Of a DNA stretch of 64,000 bases, positions 10,187-20,834 are shown one piece after another; positions within the stretch are counted from its first letter, which is position 1, and every line of letters begins with the position of its first letter. The DNA is taken from positions 1-64,000 of the forward strand of contig MU603948.1 in the NCBI GenBank assembly GCA_025201845.1. Reading direction: 5' to 3'. Made by a program: the position numbers and the translations under genes. A model generated the notes under the pieces. It was not told the DNA's origin. It searched no databases and saw nothing but the letters and a program-made list of their open reading frames with translations. The DNA comes from Martensiomyces pterosporus (Eukaryota > Kickxellomycota > Kickxellomycetes > Kickxellales > Kickxellaceae).

Positions 10187-10610
10187 GCACTGCATCTCCT
10201 CTCCTTCTGCCATTTCATATACCCCTTTCTTTTTCTTCTCTCTTTCAATTAGGCGTATATGTATACCAGCCAGTTTGTAGTCAACCTCATCCTTTCACAG
10301 CCTCAGACAATCCTTGGGGAGATGCAAGAGCCATGAGTGGCACCAGTGTCCCATGAGTGAAATCGATCGTCTTCGCAAAGAGCGCAGGCTCGCGACGGCG
10401 AGGGCCCTCCCATTTGCTGGCCGGCTCAAAGGTGTCTTGGTTTTTGCTCTTGGCAAAAAACTTGCGATTTTGGCCATCCAGCCCCGCAAAGGTTCTTCTG
10501 GTTTCTTTCTCCTTCAATTTCCACAGCTCTGCTTCAATTTGACATTGCATTTGCCCCTTCCCGTTTATTTGCGAGCGGACTAAAGGCGCACATATTCTAG
10601 AGCACTGAGG
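10187..10610. other. intergenic: SKP1 3' UTR and PGS1 promoter
   Basis: 424 bp, pyrimidine-rich directly after the SKP1 stop (likely 3' UTR), then mixed sequence up to the PGS1 ATG. No gene or RNA was recognised. Confidence 0.6.
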
Positions 10611-12170
10611 ATGATGGCCCAGGGCTGCCTTCGTGCATCGCGGCTGATACCGCCCTGTGCACCGTCGCTTCTCCGACGAGCGCTTTCGGCTCCCGCGGCC
10701 ATAGCACCCGGATCACCCACGCCCGCCACAGCACGGTGCTCCTCAGCGGGGCCCAATGCGCTGTCGGCACACACGACATTCCAGCCGCTGACACAGAACC
10801 GCGCCGTATTCAAAATCACCAAACCCATCGAAGTCATCCGCGAACCAGCGTCGTTCTACCAGGCCCTACTCGACGGCATATCCTCCGCAAAGCACCGGAT
10901 ATGCCTGAGCAGCCTGTACATTGGCAGCGAGGAGATCGAGCTCGTGGGCAAGCTAGACGAGGCGCTAAGCCGCAACCCGTCGCTCCAGGTGCACATCTTA
11001 CTGGACTGCCTGCGTGGCACAAGAACAGACAAGTCGGGCGCCAGTTCGGCATCGCTGCTGGCGCCTCTGGTCGCTCGCCATGGGCGGGACCGTGTCTGTG
11101 TGTCCATGTACCATACGCCCGCGCTGAGCGGAGTGAACAAGCGCGCGTGGCCACAGAGGTACAACGAGACGTTTGGGCTGCAGCACATCAAGATATACAT
11201 GTTTGACGATGAGCTGATCATGAGTGGTGCCAACCTCAGCCGCGACTACTTCACCAGCAGGCAGGACCGCTATATGCAGATCAGCAACCAGCCACTGGCG
11301 GCGTACTTTGAAAGGCTGATGCAGTCGATCGGCAGGTTTTCGTTCTCGCTTGCAGCCAGCTCCAAAACATGCGCAAGTGGAGCCGGCAGAGGAGACTACA
11401 GGCTCGAGATGGACAGGTTCCCTGATCCCTCGAAGGATCCAAAGGAGTTTATACACGAAGCCAACGGCATCATAGCGCAGTTCCTGCAAGATGCAGCGAC
11501 GGAGCATGGCGGCGTGGATTACTCGGAGGAGGACACGCTGGCTATTCCCACCGTTCAGATGAGCCAGCTCGGCATTGCGCAGGACGAGGCGCATATGGCC
11601 GAGTTCTTCCAGATCACTGACCGGTTCGCTCAGCGCTACGGGTGCCGGAACTTTATGACCTCGGCGTACTTCAACTTCTCGGACTTCCACAAAAAGAACG
11701 TGCTTGCTAACGCCAGTCGCTGGGACCTCCTGGTTGCGTCGCCGGAGGCCAATGGGTTCTTCACAGCCAAGGGGATCTCGAAATACATCCCCAACATGTA
11801 CAGTATTATCGAGCACGAGTTCCTCAGGATGGTCAGAAAGCACGGACGCGCAAACATTGCCGTCGAGGAGTATTCGAGAGACGGGTGGACGTACCACGGC
11901 AAGGGCGTGTGGTGCTACTTGGACCAGAAGCTGCCCCAGCTGACGATGATCGGGTCGCCCAACTACGGATACAGGTCGATCTATTGCGACCTGGAGGCGC
12001 AGCTGACGCTGATACCGGGATCTCAGGAGCTGAGGACAAGCATCCACCAGGAGGCCCTGGGGTTGCTGGCGCACTCGAAGATGGTTGACGAGGCGGAGCT
12101 CAAGCAGAGGATCCACGGGTCGCCCCTGTGGCTGTACGGGCTGAAGCCATTTATCCTCAAAAAGATGTAG
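10611..12170 (+). CDS. PGS1: phosphatidylglycerophosphate synthase, mitochondrial
   Basis: A 519-residue enzyme of the phospholipase D-like PGP synthase family. It transfers the phosphatidyl group from CDP-diacylglycerol to glycerol-3-phosphate, the committed step of cardiolipin synthesis, on the matrix side of the inner mitochondrial membrane. The first about 60 residues are Arg/Ser/Ala-rich with almost no acidic residues, as in a targeting peptide. The first HKD-like site (HIKIYMFDDELIMSGAN) is near residue 192; the second (HGKGVWCYLD, then IGSPNYGYRS) is near residue 430. It is convergent with OGG1, with 86 bp between stop codons. Confidence 0.95.
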   Translation: MMAQGCLRASRLIPPCAPSLLRRALSAPAAIAPGSPTPATARCSSAGPNALSAHTTFQPLTQNRAVFKITKPIEVIREPASFYQALLDGISSAKHRICLSSLYIGSEEIELVGKLDEALSRNPSLQVHILLDCLRGTRTDKSGASSASLLAPLVARHGRDRVCVSMYHTPALSGVNKRAWPQRYNETFGLQHIKIYMFDDELIMSGANLSRDYFTSRQDRYMQISNQPLAAYFERLMQSIGRFSFSLAASSKTCASGAGRGDYRLEMDRFPDPSKDPKEFIHEANGIIAQFLQDAATEHGGVDYSEEDTLAIPTVQMSQLGIAQDEAHMAEFFQITDRFAQRYGCRNFMTSAYFNFSDFHKKNVLANASRWDLLVASPEANGFFTAKGISKYIPNMYSIIEHEFLRMVRKHGRANIAVEEYSRDGWTYHGKGVWCYLDQKLPQLTMIGSPNYGYRSIYCDLEAQLTLIPGSQELRTSIHQEALGLLAHSKMVDEAELKQRIHGSPLWLYGLKPFILKKM

Positions 12171-12256
12171 GCGATATTGGCTGCTAGCTATATTTCTACC
12201 TATTTTCTGCTTTGTTCTAATTCAGCATAAAGCCAATGTGCCCGTACGAACTGCTG

Positions 12257-13534
12257 CTACTCTAGCCTCTTGCTCCGCAGCCGCATGCTGCGTCTTGCGC
12301 TGGCCTCTGGCTCTGCCTTCCTCTTCCGCGGGCTTGGCTCCGCCTTTCCCCCCGCATCCTTCGCCACAGCCGCCGGCTCTGCCGCCTCTTTCTTGACCGC
12401 TGGCTTCTCCGATTTACTCTTGGGTACGTTTCTGCCAGCTGGCTTGAGGTCGTCAGAGAACAGCAGCAGCTGTGCCCAGCCAGCATAGGGACTAAACAGC
12501 CTGATAATCAGCTGCTGCGCCAATTTGTAGGCCTTTGGCGTCGCCGTCTTGGAGGCCCTCAGCTGCCTGGCCATGTCCAGAATTTCCTCTCTGAACTTGT
12601 CGGGCAGCTTTATTCCCGACGCTTTCTCGCCGCTCAGAATCCTGCCGACATACCGCTTCTGAGCCACCTGCCATATGTGCGTGTCAATCGGCACGGCCTC
12701 TATTTTGTCCAGCGACCCGAGACACACGCAGTCGGCCACTTTGGGACCCACGCCGCTAAACTTCATCAGCTCGGAGCGCGCCACCTCGAACGGCTGGTCG
12801 CGCAGGGAAAGAAGGAACTGCTCGGGATCCTTGTGCTGGGTAAGCAGGGTCTCCACAGTCTTGGCGTAGTACTTGGCCCTGTATCCAAACCCCAGCTTCT
12901 TCAGAGTGCTTTCCATGTCGCACACGTATCCACCGATCAGCTCAGCCACGGTGGGGAACGTGTAGAACGAGCCTTTCTCCGTATCAATCCTCTGCCCGTA
13001 CTGCGTGCACAGCTTGTCGACGAGCATGGTGATCCGCTTGATGTTGTTGTTTGAGGAGGCGATGAACGTGAACAGGTTCTCCACCACGGGCTGCCGCAAG
13101 GCACGCACACCGACCTGTGACGTGCGGAGCTCGGCAAAGTGCGGGTCCCTCAGGGACCATCTATCGCAGAGCTCGCCCATGTTGATGTGCAGCTGGAAGT
13201 AGTCGCGCAGCGCCAGCTCAATGTCCGCCTCCCCCGTCTGGGTGCCGGCGAGATTGCCCAGGGAGCGGTACAGGACGGTTGTGGGCGTTTGCTTGAGATC
13301 TATGGCGTGGCCCCACAGGGCGCAGGTCCATTCGTTGTCGCCTGTGGATTTCCAGCGGAATGCCTGGCCGCACAGCAGCGTTGGATCTAGCCGCAGCTCT
13401 GCCGGGCCTACGCTGAGGTCCATCCACGCGGCAGAGGCGCCCTGAGTCTTGGCCATTCCTGTCTTTCTGATGCTGCTGCTGAGGGTATTCGAGATTCTGG
13501 GCGTCAGTGCGTATAGCCTATTGCTGCATAACAT
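12257..13534 (-). CDS. OGG1: 8-oxoguanine DNA glycosylase/lyase
   Basis: A base-excision repair glycosylase that removes 8-oxoguanine paired with cytosine. The HhH-GPD core is clear: FSGVGPKVADCVCL hairpin, then catalytic Lys and Asp in SLDKIEAVPIDTH (K277 and D284 counted from the 13534 start). The N-terminal OGG domain has LLCGQAFRWK. The C-terminal tail is Lys/Arg-rich, a plausible nuclear signal. Two starts are credible: ATG 13534 (425 aa), giving a 26-residue basic leader without acidic residues, and ATG 13456 (399 aa), giving MAKTQG. The first could direct mitochondrial import and the second nuclear localisation. The frame also extends upstream of 13534, but only from a GTG. Confidence 0.95.
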   Translation of the reverse strand: MLCSNRLYALTPRISNTLSSSIRKTGMAKTQGASAAWMDLSVGPAELRLDPTLLCGQAFRWKSTGDNEWTCALWGHAIDLKQTPTTVLYRSLGNLAGTQTGEADIELALRDYFQLHINMGELCDRWSLRDPHFAELRTSQVGVRALRQPVVENLFTFIASSNNNIKRITMLVDKLCTQYGQRIDTEKGSFYTFPTVAELIGGYVCDMESTLKKLGFGYRAKYYAKTVETLLTQHKDPEQFLLSLRDQPFEVARSELMKFSGVGPKVADCVCLGSLDKIEAVPIDTHIWQVAQKRYVGRILSGEKASGIKLPDKFREEILDMARQLRASKTATPKAYKLAQQLIIRLFSPYAGWAQLLLFSDDLKPAGRNVPKSKSEKPAVKKEAAEPAAVAKDAGGKAEPSPRKRKAEPEASARRSMRLRSKRLE

Positions 13535-13834
13535 AAAGCTGAACCGAGAAGCAGCAGAGCTGAGGAAGGAGTGCGTGTGGGGCGCTTCTGTACAACCACC
13601 CTTGGGATGGGGCCTCTGATAGGCGGCTACCACGGCTGATTCGTATTATAGGATACCCAGCCTGGGGCCCTTGGCATCAGCGGCAGGGCCAGGAGGCTGC
13701 TGTGTCTGATCCATAAGACCCGAGATGGCGGTAATCTGGGGCGAACAAAAAGCACTGCGAATACTCTCCCCCAAGCCGCCTCTCATCTACTCAATCCCTA
13801 TCATCTAGAACGCGCTGCTTTCTTTCGTGGCAGA

Positions 13835-15488
13835 ATGGAGCCGCGCATCGGGATACAGATCCCCGACGGGTTCAGCAGCGTCGAGGAGTACGCCTTGGAG
13901 GTCAAGCAGATATACAGCAAGTTCTCGTACCTGCCCACCATGCACATCGTGGATTTCTTCGTAACCAACCACTGGAGCGAGCTGCCCTCGGAGTGGCGAG
14001 AGTACTTTGAGTCGGACGGATTCCACGTAGGCAGCCTGATCGCGATGGCATCCAGCGGCGAGGTGCCCGAAAACAGCCCCGACTCACTGCGCGAGTATGT
14101 GGAAAAGATGTTCTCCTTGCGGTTTCCCCGCGAGAAGGTCGAGGCAGACAAAGGCAGGAGCGAAGAGGACAAGCGGCGTGTCCTCAAGTACTTCCTCGAC
14201 GGCATGAGCCCCAAGAAGCAGGCCGAAGTAGTGGACTTGTCGCACCTGATTGACCTGGTCGCGCAGTCGAGCGGCAGCAAGCTGGTGGTGGATGTGGGTG
14301 CCGGGCAAGGGTATCTGTCGCGCGTGCTGGCGTACTCTGAGAACAAGAGCAGGCCGTCGGTGCTTGCCGTTGATTTCGCCGAGGGCCAGAAGCGCGGTGC
14401 GGAGACGTACCAGAGGCGCACGATCAAGCAGCTCAGAGGGCAGAAGGCCAGGGCCGACGGGTACCAGTGGGACGACGCCAACGAGCAGAGGCTGGTCCAC
14501 CGCGTGCTCAGTGTCAGCATGGAAAACACACAGCAGCTGGCCGAGGTTGCGCGCACTGCGGCTGGCGGCTCAAACTGGATGCTCTGTGGCCTCCACGCGT
14601 GCGGCGACTTGTCGAGCGCGGTGCTGAAGACGTTTGCCGAGTCCAGGGATGCGTCGGCGGTTGTCCTGGTTCCGTGCTGCTATAACCACATTAGCGAGAG
14701 CAGGGAAGAAGGGGCCTCGGGGTTCCCGCTTTCGAAAGAGTTTCAGGGGATAGAGTTTGGCATCAATGCGCTGAAGGCTGCCTGCCAGGCTCCGTCGCGG
14801 TGGGGAACAAAGGCCGAGGACACAATGGAGGCGTTCAAGCGCAACTACTTCCGAGCGCTGCTGCATGTGAGTATCGAAAAGAAAAATAGCCTTCACAGTG
14901 AAACGGGGATGCAAGCTGGCAGCTAAAGCCGCATTTTCCCACTTGCTTCGCACATATGGAGCGCCATTATCTTCATTGTAGTACTTGATGGTATCGCACG
15001 GGCAGCTCTCCACCAAGGACAAGTTCCCAGCGGTTGGCGGAGTGACAACCACTGACCTTCATGCAGCCATGGAGCGCGAGCGCATGCAGTTCGACAAGTA
15101 TGCTGAGGAGCTGCAGCGGCAGGAGGATTCGGAAGCGCCAGGCGGCACGGGCAATAATAGACTTGCTGAGGAGGACAAGGAGTTTGCATTGTACGTGTAT
15201 GCAGCATTGAACAAACTCAAACACACCTGGCACCCGCCATTGCGCGAGTGCGTGGATTGCAGGCGTAGGATGGGCTTTGGGTTCAAGCAGATGGCGGTTG
15301 TGTGGACGCTCAGGTCGCTTGTTGGCCCGCTCATCGAGGGGATGCTGGTTGTGGATCGCGCGCTTTATCTCAAGGCGCATTGCGGGCCGGAGGGCCAAGT
15401 GGAGGCGTTTGCGCTGTTTGACCCAGTCACATCTCCACGCAATGTTGTGCTTGTGGCACAGCGCGGCTATCCAAAGGAAAAGGAATAG
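13835..15488 (+). CDS. METTL25/RRNAD1-family methyltransferase, two exons
   Basis: Two exons, 13835-14866 and 14982-15488, encode 512 residues. The intron is 115 bp (14867-14981), starts GTGAGT, ends TTGTAG and is phase 0; removing it gives RALLH joined to YLMVSHGQL. The SAM-binding motif DVGAGQGYLS is near residue 153, followed by GLHACGDLS near 251 and VPCCYNHIS near 285, the signature trio of METTL25 and METTL25B (RRNAD1). The family name suggests an rRNA or protein methyltransferase; the exact substrate cannot be told from sequence. Without splicing the frame would stop at 14926 and lose the conserved C-terminal domain. The ATG at 13835 follows a stop-containing leader. Confidence 0.88.
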
Positions 15489-15589
15489 TAGTCTCTGGTA
15501 GCAGCAGTAACAATAGCAGCAGAAAAACGGAGACAATAAGCCGCAGGAGACAGGCAGCACCGCCTGCGCGCACGCTGTGTGGTTGCTTG

Positions 15590-15877
15590 CTACACATTCG
15601 CCCGCCTTGCTGGTGCAGCATAGGCGGCGTGCTGGGCGATGGCTGCTAGCTGTTGCATGCGTGTTGTTGATGTTTTTTCTTGTCGTATGAAGGCCTGGGA
15701 TGCGGAACCTGATTGGGCAGCGAGGTCTTTGGCACTCTGGCTGTGGATACAGCATACACAAGGCGGGATACTTTGTGTGCCAGGGAGTGTGCTTTTCTCT
15801 TCTTTATCCTCTTTCTTCGGGCTTGTGCTTGCTTCTGCTGCTGCTGCTTGTTTCGCTTCTCCCTTCCCTTTACCCAT
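15590..15877 (-). CDS. hypothetical small basic/alanine-rich protein
   Basis: A 95-codon ORF starting at an ATG in good context (AAAAATGGG). The product begins MGKGKGEAKQ, is rich in Lys, Glu and Ala for about 30 residues, has a CVCC cluster near residue 41 and ends in an Ala/Gln helix-like segment (MQQLAAIAQHAAYAA). I do not recognise a family. It lies between two plus-strand genes and is convergent with the METTL25-like gene. Its composition is more protein-like than surrounding shadow ORFs, but it may be a chance ORF in a pyrimidine-rich leader. No TATA box is evident. Confidence 0.3.
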   Translation of the reverse strand: MGKGKGEAKQAAAAEASTSPKKEDKEEKSTLPGTQSIPPCVCCIHSQSAKDLAAQSGSASQAFIRQEKTSTTRMQQLAAIAQHAAYAAPARRANV

Positions 15878-16279
15878 TTTTGTATGTAGTCATCCTTCCT
15901 TTTCGTCTCACACGTTGTTTCCTTGCACTACAGCAGCCAAACAACAAGGCAGCAACAATTAAAAGGCCCACATAATATCGCTCTTTTCTGTCCTTCCATT
16001 CTGCCATACACACTATTCCTTCTGGGTTCTGTCTATTCTCGCCTTGTAAACGCTCTGCCTTTCCTCTGTCTTCCCTTACCCCTCACTTGCTCAGACTCTG
16101 GTCTATCCGCAGGCATCCCATCCATCGGTGGTAATATCAGCACGACTCTGCCGGCACACCAGCCAGAGCGCACGTTGGACCAGCTCTTTTTCTCTGCCTG
16201 CAGCCTATACTCGTACACTTGAGCCTGCAGTCTTTGCTCTGACTTTCCAACCCTTCCTGACGTGGTTTGCAACGGGGAG

Positions 16280-16460
16280 GTATGCTTCGCATATGCGCCT
16301 TCTCTCTTCTGCTGCTGCCACCTCCAGGTCCTTGGCAGCATGCATTCCACACTCCACACCGCGTCTGCCACACACATGCACACCTGCACACCTGCTAACA
16401 CGCATACACGCATACGCACATTCGCTCTTCATTTGTATACATTTCGCTTTTTTCTTTTAG
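16280..16460 (+). other. probable intron in the 5' UTR of the Psr-type phosphatase gene
   Basis: A donor GTATGC at 16280, a near-consensus branch site TGCTAAC at 16393-16399 and a pyrimidine-rich acceptor ending TTTTAG at 16459-16460 sit just before the ATG at 16464. The acceptor lies three bases from the start codon. The donor is the less certain end. Confidence 0.5.
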
Positions 16461-16463
16461 GAC

Positions 16464-19400
16464 ATGGGAAGCACTGAACTGAGCTGCGGCCCTACAGCGG
16501 AGGAAACCACACTAAGCGGCCGTGCGCCCAGTTTGGCCCCAGCTGTCGATATTACCTTTTCCAAGGCCCCAGCTCCCTTGAAGGACTCGAAAGCTGGCCT
16601 GCGCTTCAGAAAACTACGTCGTAAGTATACAGCATCTGCATGCTACGCACTCCCGTGACAACGGGCGGTGCTGTGGGAAGCAAAGCGAATAACAAATGTC
16701 GCAGCCACAGCCTTCTGAGCATTCATTCCTGCTTTATTGCGCTTTCTCCCTCCAGCAGCAGCTGTCTGGCCAGCATCCGCACAACAATGCGCCTGCTATA
16801 CGCTGTGGATAGTAGCGTGCAGGGGCAGAGCAACGCCCAGCAGTGTGGCTTAATCCCCCTCTCCCTATTCCCACACGCTGCTCGCCTTGCAAGCAGGGAG
16901 CTTCTGTGTGCGCTGGGAGGCTTCTTTGGCTCTCTCTTTTTGGCTGGCAGATTGCAGTGGGTGCGCATTCCGTGGTTGTGTGCGTGCCGCGCATTTGCAT
17001 ACATGCATGGTGCTTCAAGAACAGTGGTGGGTGGGATGGAGCAGCCTGTACGCACACGCTGGTCCTTGGCAGCCCTGCCTGCTGCTGCTGCCGCCGCCAC
17101 ATCCCTTCCCTTCTCTGCTGACTGCAGGCGCACACAAATAACCTCATTTCCAGCCCTCGGCATCGGCCTTGCACCCTCCAGCGGCGAAAATTTTTCAGTC
17201 TCCGACGCCCAGAGGGCGCAGACAAAAACATCCAGAATTGCCCCAGCCCTCCCCCGCCAAAGCAGGCAGACCTTTGTTGCGCCTTCGTCTAAAACGCCCT
17301 TGACATGGCTGGCAACAATCACGTTCCCTTTTTCAGCCCAGGCGAAGATCCCCTTGCAAACGGTCCAAGCCAGACCAAACCTGCTGCTGCTGCTCTTTGT
17401 TTTCGTTACTTGCAAATCCCAAATGCTCAATCTGTTGACGCATGCCAGCGCCTTTTTTTGCTTTTCGCATATCTGCAAATGCTCGCGGTGCCCAACTAAC
17501 AGGAACAGCAAACAACACAGCATACACGCCCTTTCCCAGCCCCTCCACTCCATTCTCCTTTTGTCAATAACCGCAAACTCTCACTTCCCCCCCCTGCGCC
17601 TTGAATGTGTGTAGAGCGAGGCCAGTCTTTACTGTCGCGGTCAAGCAAAGCAGGGCGTCCTGACAAAACATTGGCGGCCCAGAACGACTCGAGCACTACT
17701 GCCGTGCCAGCTGCCGCAGACACCGGCGCATACCAGGGCGGCCGATCTGCCTCCCGTAGCACACACTCTCCAGCAATCAGCCAAAGCAAGGGTGCTGCCG
17801 ATTTCCACGTTGCCGGCAAAGTAAATGCGCCTTCTAATAACAGCAGAAACGGCAACCACCTGCCGCTCCTGTCGGAAAGACGTCTTTCAGAGAGCGGCAT
17901 GGCTCCGACCAGGTCTGCTAGCCAGCAGCGCAAGGCCACCAAGCTGGTACGCAACCCTCGCAACACCCAAAGCATGGATGTCGACCGCACACACGCGCGC
18001 GAGCACCGCCCGCGGCCCAGCTTCTTCTCCCAGCTGTTCTCCTGCTGCTCGCCCGTGTCCCTGTTCTCCCGCAGTCCGTCGTATGGGAGCATGAGAAACG
18101 ATGCTCGCCGCCAGCAGCAGAGCGAGGATCTCGGGGCTGGCGACAGAGAATCCGTGCGCGAGCGGCAGCAGCAACAGCAAAGACAGGACGACCAGGGCCA
18201 GGGCCGCCAAAGCGCTGCTGACACTGCAGTTGCAGGCGAGTCTGCCGGCGATGACTTGAATGTCACCCCAAAAATCGGACCAGCTCCTGAGCAGGACGCA
18301 AGAAACGAAAGCTCCCTCGAGGCCGAGGAGACCGATTGGCTAATGGCCCGCCCCAAGGCTGCCGCTACTGCTACTGCCTCTGGACCTACGCAATCCGCAC
18401 GCACTGACGACTACGCCAGCGCCGGATCTGGGCTTGCTGGCGGTGTGTCCATGCTCCCAGCCCCAGCTCCAGCTCCAGCTCCAGCTCCAGCTCCAGCTCC
18501 AGCTCCAGCTCCAGCTCCAGCTCCAGCTCCAGCGCCAGCGCCTGTCACGGATGCTCCACGTGGCTCGCCAAGCACAACACAGCACCTCGCGCCTCCGTCG
18601 GCAGTGACACAGCAGACCAGCGAGTTTGGCACGTACAACACTGCATACTCCGACCTGGNNNNNNNNNNCCCGCAGTCCGTCGTATGGGAGCATGAGAAAC
18701 GATGCTCGCCGCCAGCAGCAGAGCGAGGATCTCGGGGCTGGCGACAGAGAATCCGTGCGCGAGCGGCAGCAGCAACAGCAAAGACAGGACGACCAGGGCC
18801 AGGGCCGCCAAAGCGCTGCTGACACTGCAGTTGCAGGCGAGTCTGCCGGCGATGACTTGAATGTCACCCCAAAAATCGGACCAGCTCCTGAGCAGGACGC
18901 AAGAAACGAAAGCTCCCTCGAGGCCGAGGAGACCGATTGGCTAATGGCCCGCCCCAAGGCTGCCGCTACTGCTACTGCCTCTGGACCTACGCAATCCGCA
19001 CGCACTGACGACTACGCCAGCGCCGGATCTGGGCTTGCTGGCGGTGTGTCCATGCTCCCAGCCCCAGCTCCAGCTCCAGCTCCAGCTCCAGCTCCAGCTC
19101 CAGCTCCAGCTCCAGCTCCAGCTCCAGCGCCAGCGCCTGTCACGGATGCTCCACGTGGCTCGCCAAGCACAACACAGCACCTCGCGCCTCCGTCGGCAGT
19201 GACACAGCAGACCAGCGAGTTTGGCACGTACAACACTGCATACTCCGACCTGGACACTGATGCTGGCGGCAGCTCCATGGACAACTCCGTCTACCGCACG
19301 CCACCGACCTCGGTGGGCGAGCTCTCCCATGCCTCCAACAGCATGCACCTGCACGGCCTCGACGAGTCCCACAGCGACATGCAGCACGTCGAGCTCGGCC

Positions 19401-20404
19401 AGGGAACGCCTAGCGAGACGCCGGCCAACACAATGGGCAAGCTGTACATGCAGACGGAGTCAACTGGCCGCATCTCACGGCAGCTCACCCTGGACTCCGC
19501 CGCCGACCACGACAGCCTGGACGACGACGACGTTGATAGCGACGAGGAAAACGGCCTGCGTGCTGAGATCACATCGCCCCCTGGAAACATCGCCACCGTG
19601 TCGTCGGAGCGTCTTGTCACGCACGTCATCAACCAGTACCTCCTGCCGCCTGTGGCGCCGCACCTCAAGGGCAAGAAGTGCCTTGTTCTGGACCTTGACG
19701 AGACCCTCGTCCACAGCTCGTTCAGAGAGGTCGACCAGCCGGACTATGTCGTGCCTGTGGTGCTGGAGGGCCAGGAGCACAACGTGTATGTCGTCAAGCG
19801 GCCGGGCGTCGATGAGTTTATGCGCGTGATGGGCGAGCACTACGAGATTGTGGTGTTTACTGCCTCCCTCTCGATGGTAAGTTTCCGTGTGCTGCTACTG
19901 CCACTTGTTTGCCTGGTTTGTCTTGGCCCACGGTCGCGCCATTTGCTCGGCAATCTTGAGTGGCTCCTGTGTTTGCGTGTTTTATTGTGCACAGATGGCT
20001 AAATATGGATGTGGACGGGTATGGAGGCGTGCGTGCAAAGCGCCGCAATCCAATCTCTTTGCTGCCATTGTTCTGTCTTTCTGTAGTATGCGGATCCGGT
20101 GCTGGACTTGCTGGACAAGAGCAAAGTGGTTCACCATAGGCTGTTCCGTGAATCCTGCAACCTCTACGGCGGCAACTACGTCAAGGATCTGTCGCGGTTG
20201 GGCCGCGATGTCAGCCAGTCCATCATCATCGACAACTCGCCCGCGAGCTATGCATTCCACCCGAACAACGCCATTGGAATCAGCACGTGGCTGAACGACA
20301 TGATGGACACTGAGCTGCGCGACCTTATTCCTTTCCTCATAGATCTGACAAAGGTTGAGGATGTCTCTGCTGTGCTGAGCATCACGCACAACCACGCGTC
20401 TTAA
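16464..20404 (+). CDS. PSR1: NIF/SCP-type phosphatase (Psr1/2 family), three exons, interrupted by an assembly gap
   Basis: Proposed exons are 16464-16620, 17615-19876 (containing the gap and a duplicated segment) and 20087-20404. Intron 1 (994 bp, GTAAGT to TGTAG) is phase 1 on both sides; intron 2 (210 bp, GTAAGT to TGTAG) is phase 0 and gives TASLSM joined to YADPVLDLL, as expected for the family. The catalytic HAD motif DLDETLVHS lies at about nt 19690-19716. Upstream is a long disordered region with a Pro-Ala repeat and the motif [10 protein letters not shown], a likely palmitoylation site as in plasma-membrane Psr1/2. Psr proteins dephosphorylate regulators of the general stress response. 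Because of the gap the frame shifts by one between the two copies; one copy should be removed to recover the protein. Confidence 0.8.
18068..19253. repeat. same segment present on both sides of the gap (likely false duplication)
   Basis: 18068-18658 (591 bp) and 18669-19253 (585 bp) read the same, starting CCCGCAGTCC and ending CGACCTGG, with the 10-N gap between them. The one difference found by eye is one 6-bp CCAGCT unit in the Pro-Ala repeat (70 bp against 64 bp). Both copies are coding and in register with the phosphatase gene only if one is deleted. This is what two overlapping contigs joined without merging, or two haplotypes placed in series, would produce. Confidence 0.92.
18659..18668. 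other. assembly gap of 10 N
   Basis: Ten consecutive N bases inside exon 2 of the Psr-type phosphatase gene. The fixed round length suggests a placeholder and not a measured distance. Confidence 0.99.
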
Positions 20405-20474
20405 TACCCACCACTCCCCCCATACATACACGCAACCATCCATTCTCTCGGTCCTGTGACTGCGCAATCTGTTA

Positions 20475-20699
20475 CCCCTCCTTTTGCTCTTCTATTTCCT
20501 TCTCCTTTTATAGCTTACCACTGCTCTGGTACTCTAGTTTCCTTCTGTTCCCCCTATACTCTACTCTCCCCACCCTTTTCCTTCTCCTTTTATAGCTCCC
20601 CTCCTTTTGCTCTTCTATTTCCTTCTCCTTTTATAGCTTACCACTGCTCTGGTACTCTAGTTTCCTTCTGTTCCCCCTATACTCTACTCTCCCCACCCT
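20475..20699. repeat. 123-bp tandem duplication (second copy partial)
   Basis: 20475-20597 is repeated at 20598-20699, where the second copy stops after 102 bp. The copies look identical. The unit is C/T-rich and lies 70 bp after the phosphatase stop codon, probably in the 3' UTR or the convergent intergenic region shared with the minus-strand gene at 20835-23423. Confidence 0.93.
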
Positions 20700-20834
20700 C
20701 ACTCCTCATACTTGTTTACCCTTAGCTTGTATTTCCATGTTCCCCCTCTTGATTCACCACCCACAGCTTTCATTTCTTTGTCTGTTTCTAAATACATACA
20801 CACAGGTTGACCAGCCGCTGTCGGCGTAGCGTGC

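Noticed and set aside
15744..15774. A 31-bp intron in the small minus-strand ORF at 15590-15877
   Set aside because: GT and AG ends exist, but the length is too short and removal breaks the frame.
18068..19253. A genuine internal protein duplication in the phosphatase
   Set aside because: The copies look identical apart from one microsatellite unit, are separated by a placeholder gap and do not share a frame across it.
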